DNA of 64,000 nucleotides from CALBPI01 sp942491885 (lineage in GTDB: Bacteria > Pseudomonadota > Gammaproteobacteria > Steroidobacterales > Woeseiaceae): contig CALOCQ010000003.1 in assembly GCA_942491885.1 (NCBI GenBank), forward strand, positions 372,001-436,000, in the 5' to 3' direction. Shown piece by piece: positions 41,607-50,989 of this stretch. Positions within the stretch are counted from its first letter, which is position 1, and each line of letters starts with the position of its first letter. The notes under the pieces were generated by a model. The model saw nothing but the letters and a program-made list of their open reading frames with translations. It was not told where the DNA came from and did no database searches. A program made the translations under genes and the position numbers.

Positions 41607-42989
41607 ATGCCGTTTACTCCCCACACCCAAGAAGATATCGACGCGATGCTGGCAGCGATCGGCGCCGACGACATCGATACCTTGTTCGACGAAATTCCGC
41701 CGTCTTTGCGCATCGACACGCTGGATGGCGTGCCGGAGCCGATGAACGAAATGCAGGTCTCGCGCCTGATGCACGATCGCGCCGCGCAGGACGACAATGC
41801 TCTGTCATTCATCGGTGCCGGTGCCTATGAGCATCATATCCCGGCGCTGATCTGGCAGATCACCACGCGCGGTGAGTTCTACAGCGCCTATACGCCGTAT
41901 CAGGCCGAAGCAAGTCAGGGCACGCTGCAGGTGATCTATGAATTCCAGTCGATGATCGCGAGCCTGACCGGCATGGAAGTCAGCAACGCGTCGCTTTACG
42001 ACGGTGCGTCCGCGGTTGCCGAGGCGGCACTGATGGCCATTCGGGCCAACCGCCGATCCAAATCACGGCGCGTCGTGTTTGCCGGCGGTGTGAACCGGAC
42101 CTACCAGAAAGTGGCGAAGGCGATTGCCGGCACGCAGGGTCTGTTGTTCGATGAACTGCCGTTTTCCACGCAAACCGGTCTCAGCGATATCGAGGCGCTC
42201 AGCGCGGGTGACGAGCCACCCGTGGCCGTCGTCATTTCGCAGCCGAACTTCTTTGGTAACGTCGAGGATGTCGATGCGTTGACCGATGCGGCACACGCAC
42301 TCGGTGCGCTGGTTATTGCTGTCGTTAACCCGACCGCGCTGGCGTTGCTCAAGCCGCCGGGAGAATGGGGCGAGCAGGGCGCAGATATCGTCTGTGGCGA
42401 AGGCCAGCCGCTCGGCGTGCCGCTGTCCTCGGGCGGGCCGTATTTCGGCTTCATGACCGCTCGCCAGTCGCTGGTGCGCCAACTGCCCGGTCGTATCGTC
42501 GGGCGCACGCTCGATGTAGACGGCAAGCCCGGCTTCACACTGACTTTGCAGGCGCGCGAGCAACATATTCGCCGCTCCAAAGCGACGTCGAACATTTGCA
42601 CCAATCAGGGGCTGATGGTTACTGCCGCCACGATGTATATGTCATTGCTGGGTGAGGAAGGACTGGGGCGCGTGGCAGCGGCCAGCCACCGGCAGACGCG
42701 GTCGCTGGTTGATGCGCTGCAAGCCGTTCGCGGCGTCAAACAGGCCTTCTCAACGCCGTTCTTCCACGAGGCGGTGCTGCAGCTCGAGCAGCCGGTCGCA
42801 CCCGTCTTGGCCTCTCTGGCCGAGCAGGGAATAATCGGCGGGCTGGATCTCAGCGACGACTATCCGGAGTTGGGTCATGCCTTGCTGGTGTGTGCGACAG
42901 AAACCAAAACTGACGCCGACATCGAGCGCTATGCCACGCTGCTTGCGGATGTGCTGGGCAGTAGCAACGCGCTGCGTGATGCGGGCTGA
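41607..42989 (+). CDS. gcvPA: Glycine dehydrogenase (decarboxylating) subunit 1
   Basis: N-terminal half of the split P-protein. FTPHTQEDIDAMLAAIGADD, SFIGAGAYEHHIPALI and YTPYQAEASQGTLQ are family motifs; 460 aa. It carries no PLP lysine; it completes the heterotetramer with gcvPB. Split P-proteins are common outside enterics. ATG preceded by AAGGAT. Confidence 0.97.
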   Translation: MPFTPHTQEDIDAMLAAIGADDIDTLFDEIPPSLRIDTLDGVPEPMNEMQVSRLMHDRAAQDDNALSFIGAGAYEHHIPALIWQITTRGEFYSAYTPYQAEASQGTLQVIYEFQSMIASLTGMEVSNASLYDGASAVAEAALMAIRANRRSKSRRVVFAGGVNRTYQKVAKAIAGTQGLLFDELPFSTQTGLSDIEALSAGDEPPVAVVISQPNFFGNVEDVDALTDAAHALGALVIAVVNPTALALLKPPGEWGEQGADIVCGEGQPLGVPLSSGGPYFGFMTARQSLVRQLPGRIVGRTLDVDGKPGFTLTLQAREQHIRRSKATSNICTNQGLMVTAATMYMSLLGEEGLGRVAAASHRQTRSLVDALQAVRGVKQAFSTPFFHEAVLQLEQPVAPVLASLAEQGIIGGLDLSDDYPELGHALLVCATETKTDADIERYATLLADVLGSSNALRDAG

Positions 42990-42998
42990 CGGAGAAAA

Positions 42999-44480
42999 AT
43001 GATGACAGAACAATTGATTTTTGAACAATCACGCCCCGGCCGTCACGCACCCGCGCAGGCGCCGCTGAGTGATGTCGCGACATTGATGGCCGGCAGCGAT
43101 ATTCCGGATGCCTTGCGACGCACAACGCGCACGATCATGCCGGAAGTCTCCGAGCTGCAGGTCGTTCGCCACTACACAAGGTTGTCGCAGAAGAACTTTT
43201 CGATCGATACCAACTTTTACCCGCTCGGCTCGTGCACGATGAAGTACAACCCGCGCGCGTGTAATTCGCTTGCGATGTTGCCGGGCTTTATTAATCGCCA
43301 CCCACTGGGGCCTGTGAGCCACGGTCAGGGTTTCCTGGAATGCATGTATGAGCTGCAGGAGATGCTTAAGTCAGTAACCGGCATGCGCGGCGTTTCGCTG
43401 ACACCGATGGCCGGCGCGCAGGGTGAGTTGACCGGTGTCGCGATGATTCGCGCCTACCACCGTGCACGCGGCGACCTGGCGCGTAACGAGATCATCGTGC
43501 CGGATGCTGCGCACGGCACAAATCCCGCTACGGCGACGATGTGTGGCTGCAAGGTGGTCGAGATTCCCACCGACGATCAGGGCGATGTCGATATCGAGGC
43601 GCTGAAAAAAGCGGTCGGTCCGAACACGGCCGGCATCATGCTGACCAATCCGTCGACGCTGGGCGTTTTCGAACGTCGCATCGAGGAAATCGCGGGCATC
43701 GTGCACGGCGCGGGTGGCTTGCTTTATTACGATGGCGCGAACCTCAATGCGATCCTCGGCAAGGTTCGTCCGGGCGACATGGGTTTTGATGTGATTCACA
43801 TGAATCTGCACAAGACGTTCTCAACGCCGCATGGCGGTGGTGGGCCGGGTTCGGGTGCCGTCGGCGTCTCTGCGCGACTGCAGCCGTTCATGCCGATACC
43901 GGTCGTCGGCAAGAACGACGACGGTTACCATTGGCTCGACGAGAAAGACCTGCCGCAGAGCATTGGTCGCTTGTCCGGCTTTATGGGTAACGCCGGCGTA
44001 CTGCTGCGCGCCTACATCTACATGCGCATGCTGGGCGATGACGGCATGCGCCGCGTTGGTGAGTTTGCGACATTGAATGCGAACTACCTGATGGCGCGAC
44101 TGCGTGACGCCGGCTTTGAGCTTGCGTTCCCGAAACGCCGCGCCAGCCACGAGTTTATCGTGACGTTGAAACGCACCGCGCGCGAGCACGAAATTACGGC
44201 GATGGATTTCGCCAAGGCGCTGCTCGACGAGGGCTTTCATGCACCGACGACATACTTCCCGTTGCTGGTGCCGGAATGTCTGCTAATCGAGCCGACGGAA
44301 ACCGAAGCGAAGGAAATGCTGGATCTGTTTGTCGATGCGATGATCCGCATTGCCGCGAAGGTCACGGCGGATCCGGACGCGATTCACGATGCACCGAAAA
44401 CCTTGCCGGTCCGACGACTCGACGATGTACAGGCGGCGCGTAAGTTGGATATCGCCTGGCGCGCAACCAACGAGAACTAA
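42999..44480 (+). CDS. gcvPB: Glycine dehydrogenase (decarboxylating) subunit 2
   Basis: PLP-carrying half of the split P-protein, decarboxylating glycine onto the H-protein lipoyl arm. The PLP lysine is in HMNLHKTFSTPHGGGGPGSG (about residue 272). FYPLGSCTMKYNPRACNSLA and MAGAQGELTGVAMIRAYH are typical. 493 aa. Two adjacent ATGs (42999 and 43002), GGAG upstream. The protease gene starts six bases after the stop. Confidence 0.98.
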   Translation: MMTEQLIFEQSRPGRHAPAQAPLSDVATLMAGSDIPDALRRTTRTIMPEVSELQVVRHYTRLSQKNFSIDTNFYPLGSCTMKYNPRACNSLAMLPGFINRHPLGPVSHGQGFLECMYELQEMLKSVTGMRGVSLTPMAGAQGELTGVAMIRAYHRARGDLARNEIIVPDAAHGTNPATATMCGCKVVEIPTDDQGDVDIEALKKAVGPNTAGIMLTNPSTLGVFERRIEEIAGIVHGAGGLLYYDGANLNAILGKVRPGDMGFDVIHMNLHKTFSTPHGGGGPGSGAVGVSARLQPFMPIPVVGKNDDGYHWLDEKDLPQSIGRLSGFMGNAGVLLRAYIYMRMLGDDGMRRVGEFATLNANYLMARLRDAGFELAFPKRRASHEFIVTLKRTAREHEITAMDFAKALLDEGFHAPTTYFPLLVPECLLIEPTETEAKEMLDLFVDAMIRIAAKVTADPDAIHDAPKTLPVRRLDDVQAARKLDIAWRATNEN

Positions 44481-44486
44481 AACAAT

Positions 44487-47276
44487 ATGATCAACAAGCC
44501 AATGCTTCTGGCGTTCTCACTGTTCGCGATTGCCGTTTCAACCGCGCAAGCCGAAACACGAGAGTGGTCAAGCACTATCGAGAAGATTTCGACAGGTGTC
44601 GTTTCGATCAAGGTCGACAGCACGCGCGCCTTCGACACGGGTTGGAATGTAACCTCGCAAGCAACAGGCTTTGTTGTGGACGCCGAGCGCGGCCTGATCC
44701 TGACCAACCGGCACGTTGTAACGCCGGGTCCGGTTGTGGCGGAGGCGATTTTTCTCAACAACGAAGAGGTCTCGCTGCAGCCGGTCTATTACGACCCGGT
44801 GCATGACTTCGGCCTGTACCGCTATGACCCGAGCGAGCTGCGCTATATCAAACCGGCCGAGTTGCCACTGAACCCGGCCGCCGCGCGCGTCGGTCGCGAT
44901 ATCCGTGTTATCGGCAATGACGCCGGCGAGAAGCTGTCTATTCTGGCCGGTACGCTGGCGCGGCTGGACCGGCCGGCGCCGCAATATGGTCGCGGCAACT
45001 ACAACGACTTCAACACTTTCTATTACCAGGCTGCATCGAGCACATCCGGCGGTTCCTCTGGTTCGCCGGTCGTCGATATCGACGGTCAGGTCATCGCGCT
45101 CAATGCGGGCGGCAGCAACGGCGCGGCTTCCAGTTTCTTCCTGCCGCTGAACCGCGTCGTGCGGGCACTCGCATTGATTCAGGCCGGTGAGCCCGTGACC
45201 CGTGGCACGCTGCGCAGCACGTTTGTACGCAAGCCCTATGATGAACTTCGCCGGCTTGGGCTGATCGCAGAGACCGAGTCGATGATGCGTGAACGCTTTC
45301 CCGACGATACGGGCATGTTGGCCGTCGACCTGGTGTTGCCGGGATCGGCTGCCTACGAGCGCCTGCAGCCCGGTGACATCCTGGTCGCGGTGAACGGCGA
45401 ACCATTGGCAACGTTTATTCCGCTGGAGGAGACACTCGACAGCAATGTTGGCAACGAGGTTATCTTGTCTATCGAACGCGGCGGTGTGGCGTTCGACCTG
45501 CCGCTGAACGTTGACGATCTGCATGCGATTACGCCACGCAGCTATATCGAGTTCGGCGATGCGGTTGTTAACACGTTGTCGTATCAACAGGCGCGTCACT
45601 ACAATCTTCCGACCAGCGGTGTGTATGTCGCAAACCCGGGTTACATGCTGAGCAGCGCGGCAATCCCGCGCGGCGCCGTCATCGTTGAGATGGACGGTAA
45701 GCCGGTCGAGGACCTGCAGGATTTTCGCGAGATCGTTGCGACGCTGGCCGACGATGCACGCACGCCGGTGCGTTTCGTGACACTGGATGCACCGCGCCAG
45801 CGGGAGCTGCGAATACTGCGTATCGACCGTACCTGGTATCCGACCAATTATTGCGAGCGCGATGACACGCTCGGCGTGTGGCCTTGCGTAGCACTCGAGG
45901 ATGGCCCTGCGTCGGTGCCGGAGGAAGGCGGTACAACCACCTTCCCGCCACAGGACGACGCCCGTGCATCGCGCTTATCGCCATCTCTCGTCCTGGTTAA
46001 CTTCGATCTGCCGTTCACGATATCGGGCGTCGGTGAGCGTCACTACTACGGCACCGGCATCATCGTCGATAAAGATCAGGGGCTGGTACTGGTCGATCGC
46101 AACACCGTGCCGATGGCGATGGGTGACGTTACGATTACGTTTGCGGGTTCGCTCGAAATTCCGGCGCGCGTGGCCTATGTGCATCCATTGCACAACCTGG
46201 CGATGGTTCAGTATGACCCTGCGCTGATCGGCGATACTCCGGTGCGCAATGCAAACCTTGTGGATCGTGAAATCAAGCCTGACGACCAGGTCTGGGTAGT
46301 GGGACTGACGCCATCTCATCGTGTCGTGCTGCAGGAAACGAGGGTCGCATCGAAGGACCCGATTGTCTTGCCGATCTCGCGCACGCTTCGGTTCCGGGAT
46401 TTCAACGTGGAACTCGTGTCCGTCGTCAACGCACCGAATGTCGACGGTGTGCTGAGCGACAAGCGCGGCAACGTGATTGCCAGCTGGTCGAGTTTTTCCT
46501 TTCAGGGCGGCGGTGACCCATCGCAGATGACGCGCGGCATTACATCGGACGTCCTGCTGGAATTCATTGACATCGTCAAAGCGGACCGCACAGTGTATTC
46601 GCTGGAAACGGAATGGACGCTGATGCCTTTGGCGAGTGCGCGCAAGCTGGGCTTGCCCGAAGACTGGCTGGACAAGCTGGAAGGCCACAACGGCAATCGC
46701 CGTCAGGCACTGACGGTAGCGCGGGTTGCTGCGGCGACCGATACGGCGAGTCATCTGCAGCCGGGCGATATTCTGTTGACCGTCGATGGTCAGTTGGTCA
46801 GCAGCTACCGTGAAGTTGAATCGGCAATGCAACGGGCCGAGGTCACGGTGGAGTTCTGGCGCAATGATGCGTTGCAGTCGGCAACGATCAGAACCGAAGA
46901 ACTCGACGGGCGCAGCGCTGATCGCGTCGTGCAATGGGCGGGGGCACTGTTGCAGGCGCCGTACCGCGAACTGGCCCGTCAGCGTGGCATCGTACCCAAA
47001 GGCGTTTATGTGGCCTATTTTAGCTACGGTTCACCGGCAACCCGCTACGGGTTGTGGGCCGGGCGGCGGATCGTCGAGGTGAACGGTAAACCGACACCCG
47101 ACCTGGATACTTTCCTGGCGGCCGTCGCCGACACCTCTGACCGCCAGTCGCTGCGCCTCAAGACGCTCGACTGGAACGACGCGGCCCAGGTGATCACCCT
47201 CAAGCTCGACAAACAGTACTGGCCCGGGTTCAGTGTCACCGCAGACGGTGACACGTGGGTGCGCGAAGCGCTGTAG
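44487..47276 (+). CDS. Double-HtrA (Nma111/Deg7-like) serine protease with PDZ domains
   Basis: 929 aa. Signal peptide (MINKPMLLAFSLFAIAVS, cleavage near A22), so probably periplasmic. First trypsin-like domain (about 30-220) has an intact triad: His76 in LTNRHVV, Asp107 in DPVHDFGLYR, Ser191 in GGSSGSPV. PDZ-type regions follow (for example LQPGDILVAVNGEPL). A second trypsin-like unit (about 505-720) is degenerate: VDRNTVP in place of the histidine motif, HPLHNLAMVQYDP, and no active-site serine. A last PDZ repeat is near 770-900. The layout and sequence (ATGFVVDAERGLILTNRHVV, IGNDAGEKLSILAG, YNDFNTFYYQAASSTSGGSS) closely resemble fungal Nma111 as I remember it. Six bases after gcvPB, no clear ribosome site. 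Confidence 0.92.
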   Translation: MINKPMLLAFSLFAIAVSTAQAETREWSSTIEKISTGVVSIKVDSTRAFDTGWNVTSQATGFVVDAERGLILTNRHVVTPGPVVAEAIFLNNEEVSLQPVYYDPVHDFGLYRYDPSELRYIKPAELPLNPAAARVGRDIRVIGNDAGEKLSILAGTLARLDRPAPQYGRGNYNDFNTFYYQAASSTSGGSSGSPVVDIDGQVIALNAGGSNGAASSFFLPLNRVVRALALIQAGEPVTRGTLRSTFVRKPYDELRRLGLIAETESMMRERFPDDTGMLAVDLVLPGSAAYERLQPGDILVAVNGEPLATFIPLEETLDSNVGNEVILSIERGGVAFDLPLNVDDLHAITPRSYIEFGDAVVNTLSYQQARHYNLPTSGVYVANPGYMLSSAAIPRGAVIVEMDGKPVEDLQDFREIVATLADDARTPVRFVTLDAPRQRELRILRIDRTWYPTNYCERDDTLGVWPCVALEDGPASVPEEGGTTTFPPQDDARASRLSPSLVLVNFDLPFTISGVGERHYYGTGIIVDKDQGLVLVDRNTVPMAMGDVTITFAGSLEIPARVAYVHPLHNLAMVQYDPALIGDTPVRNANLVDREIKPDDQVWVVGLTPSHRVVLQETRVASKDPIVLPISRTLRFRDFNVELVSVVNAPNVDGVLSDKRGNVIASWSSFSFQGGGDPSQMTRGITSDVLLEFIDIVKADRTVYSLETEWTLMPLASARKLGLPEDWLDKLEGHNGNRRQALTVARVAAATDTASHLQPGDILLTVDGQLVSSYREVESAMQRAEVTVEFWRNDALQSATIRTEELDGRSADRVVQWAGALLQAPYRELARQRGIVPKGVYVAYFSYGSPATRYGLWAGRRIVEVNGKPTPDLDTFLAAVADTSDRQSLRLKTLDWNDAAQVITLKLDKQYWPGFSVTADGDTWVREAL

Positions 47277-47280
47277 CAGA

Positions 47281-49332
47281 CTAGCGCCGTCGGATGGCGC
47301 TGGCCAGATCGCGCCAGTTATCGATCGTGGCGAGGCATTGATGGCCGCGGCATACATACGCGAGCGCGCCGCTGGCCGGTGCGGTGCGTAATGCCAGTGC
47401 CTCGGGTAAGGCGCCGTCGTCGCCGATCGCGTAGACCAAACGTGACGGGGCATAGATTTTCTGGGCCGATGTTTGCCATTCGCGAATAAGGTCGGGCTCG
47501 CCGCGCAGGATAATGACTTCAATTTCCGCCAGGTATTCGACTTGCGCTTCGATAAACGTCACATGCGCCTGCGGAAACTCGCTGATCGCCGACGCGGCAA
47601 AGTGTAGCGCGCGTTCAGCGGCATCAAGGTAGCGTGACTCCCCCAGCAGGTGACCCATACGCAACAAGGCGCGCACGGCCACGGCGTTACCGGCCGGTGT
47701 TGCGTCGTCGGCGATCGGTTTTGGCCGGTACATCAAAGCTTCGTGATCGTGTGCGGTGAAGAAAAACCCGCCGTTGTCGGTGTCTTCGAATTGCTCAAGC
47801 AAAATATCTGAAAGCGCAGTGGCCCATGTGAGCCATTCACCGCGCCACTCGTTTTGCAGCAGCTCGACGAGTGCGTCAATCAGCAACGCATAGTCGTCCA
47901 GATAAGCCGGTAGCGTTGCGCCGCCTTCCTGCCAGCTGGCAAGCAGCCGGTTGTCTTCCCATAGATTGTCCAACAGGAACCCGGCGCAGCGGGCGGCCGC
48001 GGCTTGCAGGTCTGCGCGACCTATTGCACGTGAGGCCTGCGCAAGGCTCTTAATGGTCATCGCGTTCCACGCAGTCAGCACCTTCTCATCGCGGCCCGGT
48101 GCCGGGCGTGTGTTGCGGGCGTCGCGAAGCTGCTTACAGATTTGCTCGATGCGCTCGCGTAGCTGGGTATCGGGCAAACTGAATGTTTCGGCAATGGCGG
48201 TCGCATCACCGCGCGCTTGCAGATGCCAGCGGCCCTCGAAGTTGGCGGGTTGTGCGAGCCCGAACCAGGCTTCGGCTATGTGGTAGTCCGTTGCGTCGAG
48301 TTGCTCGCGGATTTCCTCGGGCGTCCATGTGTAGAACGCACCTTCGCCGACATCGGAGTCCGCATCCAGCGTGGCGAAGAAGCCGCCACCACTGTGGCGC
48401 ATATCGCGCAACAGCCAGTTGGCGGTCGCATTCGCCGTCGATTCGAACAATGGCTCGCCGGTGGTTTGCCAACTGGCGGCATACAGTTCGAGTAGCATCG
48501 CGTTGTCGTACAACATTTTTTCGAAATGCGGAATTTCCCATTGCCTGTCCACGCAATAGCGGAAAAAACCGCCGCCTACCTGGTCGAACATGCCGCCCTG
48601 GCTCATGCGCGTTTGCGACAGTGCGCTAATGAAAAGCGCCTGCAAGTCGGGCTCGGTATCGTGCGCCGTGCTGCGCCAGTGATTCAGCAGGCGTTGCAAT
48701 GATGGCGCCTGCGGGAATTTCGGTGCATTACCAAAGCCGCCATGCTCACGATCGAAGTGGCTCTCCAGCGTGTCGCGCAGCGCACGCATCGGCGCGTCGT
48801 CGATCTTTGGCGTATCCGTTTGTCCCGGCTCGAGTTTGTCAAACACCTCGCGCACGGCACTACCCTGACGATGCGCCTCTGCGGGGTCCTTTTGATAGAA
48901 CTCGGCAACTTTATTCAACACGTCCGGAAAAGCCGGCATGCCCTGACGGGTTTCCGGCGGAAAATAGGTGCCGCCGAAAAACGGCAGTTGGTCTTTCGCG
49001 GTCAGGAACATCGTCAGCGGCCAGCCACCGGGTCGCTGCGCTATCAGCTGGTGTGCGACCTGGTAAATCTTGTCGAGATCGGGGCGTTCCTCGCGATCCA
49101 CTTTGATGTTGATGAACTGGTCATTCATCAGCTTGGCGATGTCTTCGTTCTCGAACGACTCATGCGCCATGACATGGCACCAATGGCAAGCCGAGTAGCC
49201 AATGGACAGCAGGATCGGTTTGTTTTGCTCACGTGCCGCAGTCAATGCGGCCTCGCCCCAGGGCCACCAGTCAACCGGGTTGTCCTTGTGTTGTTGAAGA
49301 TAAAGGCTGGCTTCTTTTTCGAGTCGGTTCAT
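47281..49332 (-). CDS. DUF255 thioredoxin-domain protein (YyaL/SPATA20 family)
   Basis: 683 aa. N-terminal thioredoxin-like domain (residues 1-170: LYLQQHKDNPVDWWPWG, IGYSACHWCHVMAHESF) with a CxxC-like CHWC, then an alpha/alpha-toroid region related to N-acylglucosamine epimerase and six-hairpin glycosidases (QVGGGFFRYCVDRQWEIPHFE, GEGAFYTWTPEEI). Biochemical function unproven; no signal peptide, so cytosolic. Convergent with the protease gene, four bases apart; divergent from lgt. Confidence 0.93.
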   Translation of the reverse strand: MNRLEKEASLYLQQHKDNPVDWWPWGEAALTAAREQNKPILLSIGYSACHWCHVMAHESFENEDIAKLMNDQFINIKVDREERPDLDKIYQVAHQLIAQRPGGWPLTMFLTAKDQLPFFGGTYFPPETRQGMPAFPDVLNKVAEFYQKDPAEAHRQGSAVREVFDKLEPGQTDTPKIDDAPMRALRDTLESHFDREHGGFGNAPKFPQAPSLQRLLNHWRSTAHDTEPDLQALFISALSQTRMSQGGMFDQVGGGFFRYCVDRQWEIPHFEKMLYDNAMLLELYAASWQTTGEPLFESTANATANWLLRDMRHSGGGFFATLDADSDVGEGAFYTWTPEEIREQLDATDYHIAEAWFGLAQPANFEGRWHLQARGDATAIAETFSLPDTQLRERIEQICKQLRDARNTRPAPGRDEKVLTAWNAMTIKSLAQASRAIGRADLQAAAARCAGFLLDNLWEDNRLLASWQEGGATLPAYLDDYALLIDALVELLQNEWRGEWLTWATALSDILLEQFEDTDNGGFFFTAHDHEALMYRPKPIADDATPAGNAVAVRALLRMGHLLGESRYLDAAERALHFAASAISEFPQAHVTFIEAQVEYLAEIEVIILRGEPDLIREWQTSAQKIYAPSRLVYAIGDDGALPEALALRTAPASGALAYVCRGHQCLATIDNWRDLASAIRRR

Positions 49333-49392
49333 GGCGTGCAGGCGTGGTTAGTCAGCCCATTACTATAGCCCATCCGCCGCGCCAGCCGGTGG

Positions 49393-49398
49393 TACAAT
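49393..49398 (+). promoter_or_regulatory. Possible -10 element of lgt
   Basis: TACAAT ends six bases before the lgt ATG, which would give a leaderless transcript. No good -35 element is seen at the expected spacing. Confidence 0.35.
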
Positions 49399-49404
49399 CG
49401 GGCG

Positions 49405-50193
49405 ATGCTTGTGTATCCGCAAATCGATCCGGTCGCTTTTTCTGTCGGCCCGCTGAGTGTGCACTGGTACGGGCTGACTTATCTCGCCGGTTTCGCGTTG
49501 TCGTTCATGTTCGCGCGCTCGCGCGCCCGCCGCCCGGATACACCGCTCAAGCCGGGTGACGTCGAAGATCTTATTTTCTATGGGGCTATCGGCGTGATCG
49601 TCGGCGGCAGGGTCGGCTATCTGCTGTTTTACGGCTGGGCGGAAGTCGCGAAAGACTGGCACTACATTTATCGCTTCTGGGAAGGCGGTATGTCGTTTCA
49701 CGGTGGCTTGCTCGGCGTCATGGCGGCGATGGTTTTGTTTGCCCGCAAACAAGACAAGACGTTTCTCCAGATTACCGATTTCGTCAGTGTGTTCGCACCG
49801 CTGGGTTTGTTCTGCGGCCGGATCGGCAACTTTATCAACGGCGAGTTATGGGGCCGCACAACCGATGTCCCGTGGGGTTTTCTTGTCAATGGCCAGGTTC
49901 TGCATCCGTCGATGCTGTATGAGGCGGTTCTTGAGGGTCTCGTGCTGTTCGTGATTCTCTGGTATTTCTCACGCAAGCCACGTCCGACCGGCTCTATTTC
50001 AGGAGTCTTTCTGATCGGTTACGGTTTATTCCGTATTGCCGTAGAATTCGTACGCGTACCGGACGCGCAATACGGCTATCTCGCGTTCGACTGGATGACG
50101 ATGGGGCAGATACTCAGCACGCCGATGGTGTTGTTGGGTGTCTACCTCGTGTGGCGTGCGTATGCACGCGAAAGGATGACCAAGGCAAACTAG
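49405..50193 (+). CDS. lgt: Prolipoprotein diacylglyceryl transferase
   Basis: Seven-helix inner-membrane enzyme transferring diacylglycerol from phosphatidylglycerol to the lipobox cysteine, the first lipoprotein-maturation step. IGVIVGGRVGYLLFYGW, GGMSFHGGLLGV (essential histidine-glycine), and GRIGNFINGELWGR are diagnostic. 262 aa. Next to thyA, the order also found in E. coli (lgt-thyA). Confidence 0.97.
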   Translation: MLVYPQIDPVAFSVGPLSVHWYGLTYLAGFALSFMFARSRARRPDTPLKPGDVEDLIFYGAIGVIVGGRVGYLLFYGWAEVAKDWHYIYRFWEGGMSFHGGLLGVMAAMVLFARKQDKTFLQITDFVSVFAPLGLFCGRIGNFINGELWGRTTDVPWGFLVNGQVLHPSMLYEAVLEGLVLFVILWYFSRKPRPTGSISGVFLIGYGLFRIAVEFVRVPDAQYGYLAFDWMTMGQILSTPMVLLGVYLVWRAYARERMTKAN

Positions 50194-50194
50194 C

Positions 50195-50989
50195 ATGCAG
50201 CAATACCTGGACCTCATGGCGCATGTGCGCAATCACGGCACGAAGAAAAGCGACAGAACAGGTACGGGTACACTCAGTGTTTTTGGCCACCAAATGCGCT
50301 TTGATCTTGCCGAGGGTTTTCCGCTGGTAACGACCAAGAAGCTTCACCTGAAGTCGATCATCGGCGAGCTGTTGTGGTTTTTGAGCGGCGACAGCAATGT
50401 TCGCTGGCTGCAGGAAAACGGCGTATCCATCTGGAATGAGTGGGCCGATGACGAGGGTGACCTGGGTCCGGTTTATGGTGTTCAATGGCGCGCATGGCCG
50501 ACGCCGGACGGCAGCCATATCGACCAGATTTCAACGGTAATGCAGCAACTGCGTGAGCAGCCCGATTCGCGCCGGATTCTGGTGTCTGCGTGGAATGTCA
50601 GCGAGCTTGATAATATGGCGTTGATGCCGTGCCATTGCCTGTTCCAGTTTTATGTCGCCGACGGCCGCTTGTCGTGCCAGCTCTATCAGCGCAGCGCGGA
50701 TATTTTTCTGGGGGTGCCGTTCAATATCGCATCCTACGCGTTGCTGACGCATATGCTGGCCGAACAGACGGGATTGCTACCGGGAGAGTTCATCTGGACG
50801 GGTGGTGATTGTCATTTATATCTCAACCACCTCGAACAGGCCGACGAGCAGCTCGCGCGCACGCCGCGCGCGCTGCCCACGCTGAAGATCAAGTCCAGGC
50901 CGGCATCGCTGTTCGATTACGGCATGGATGATTTTGAATTCGAGGGCTATGATCCGCACCCGTTGATTCGCGCGGCGGTGTCGGTGTGA
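50195..50989 (+). CDS. thyA: Thymidylate synthase
   Basis: Methylates dUMP with methylene-THF, producing dTMP and dihydrofolate. Catalytic Cys146 in LMPCHCLFQFYV; RTGTGTLSVFGHQMRFDL and LYQRSADIFLGVPFNIASY are typical. 264 aa. ATG one base after the lgt stop. Its stop overlaps the folA start, coupling synthase to the reductase that regenerates THF. Confidence 0.98.
   Translation: MQQYLDLMAHVRNHGTKKSDRTGTGTLSVFGHQMRFDLAEGFPLVTTKKLHLKSIIGELLWFLSGDSNVRWLQENGVSIWNEWADDEGDLGPVYGVQWRAWPTPDGSHIDQISTVMQQLREQPDSRRILVSAWNVSELDNMALMPCHCLFQFYVADGRLSCQLYQRSADIFLGVPFNIASYALLTHMLAEQTGLLPGEFIWTGGDCHLYLNHLEQADEQLARTPRALPTLKIKSRPASLFDYGMDDFEFEGYDPHPLIRAAVSV

Noticed and set aside
44568..45599. 343-aa minus-strand frame inside the protease gene
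   Set aside because: No start signal or motifs; opposite to a gene with catalytic triad and signal peptide.
45975..46934. 319-aa minus-strand frame inside the protease gene
   Set aside because: His/Arg/Gln-rich shadow of the same gene, no recognisable domain.
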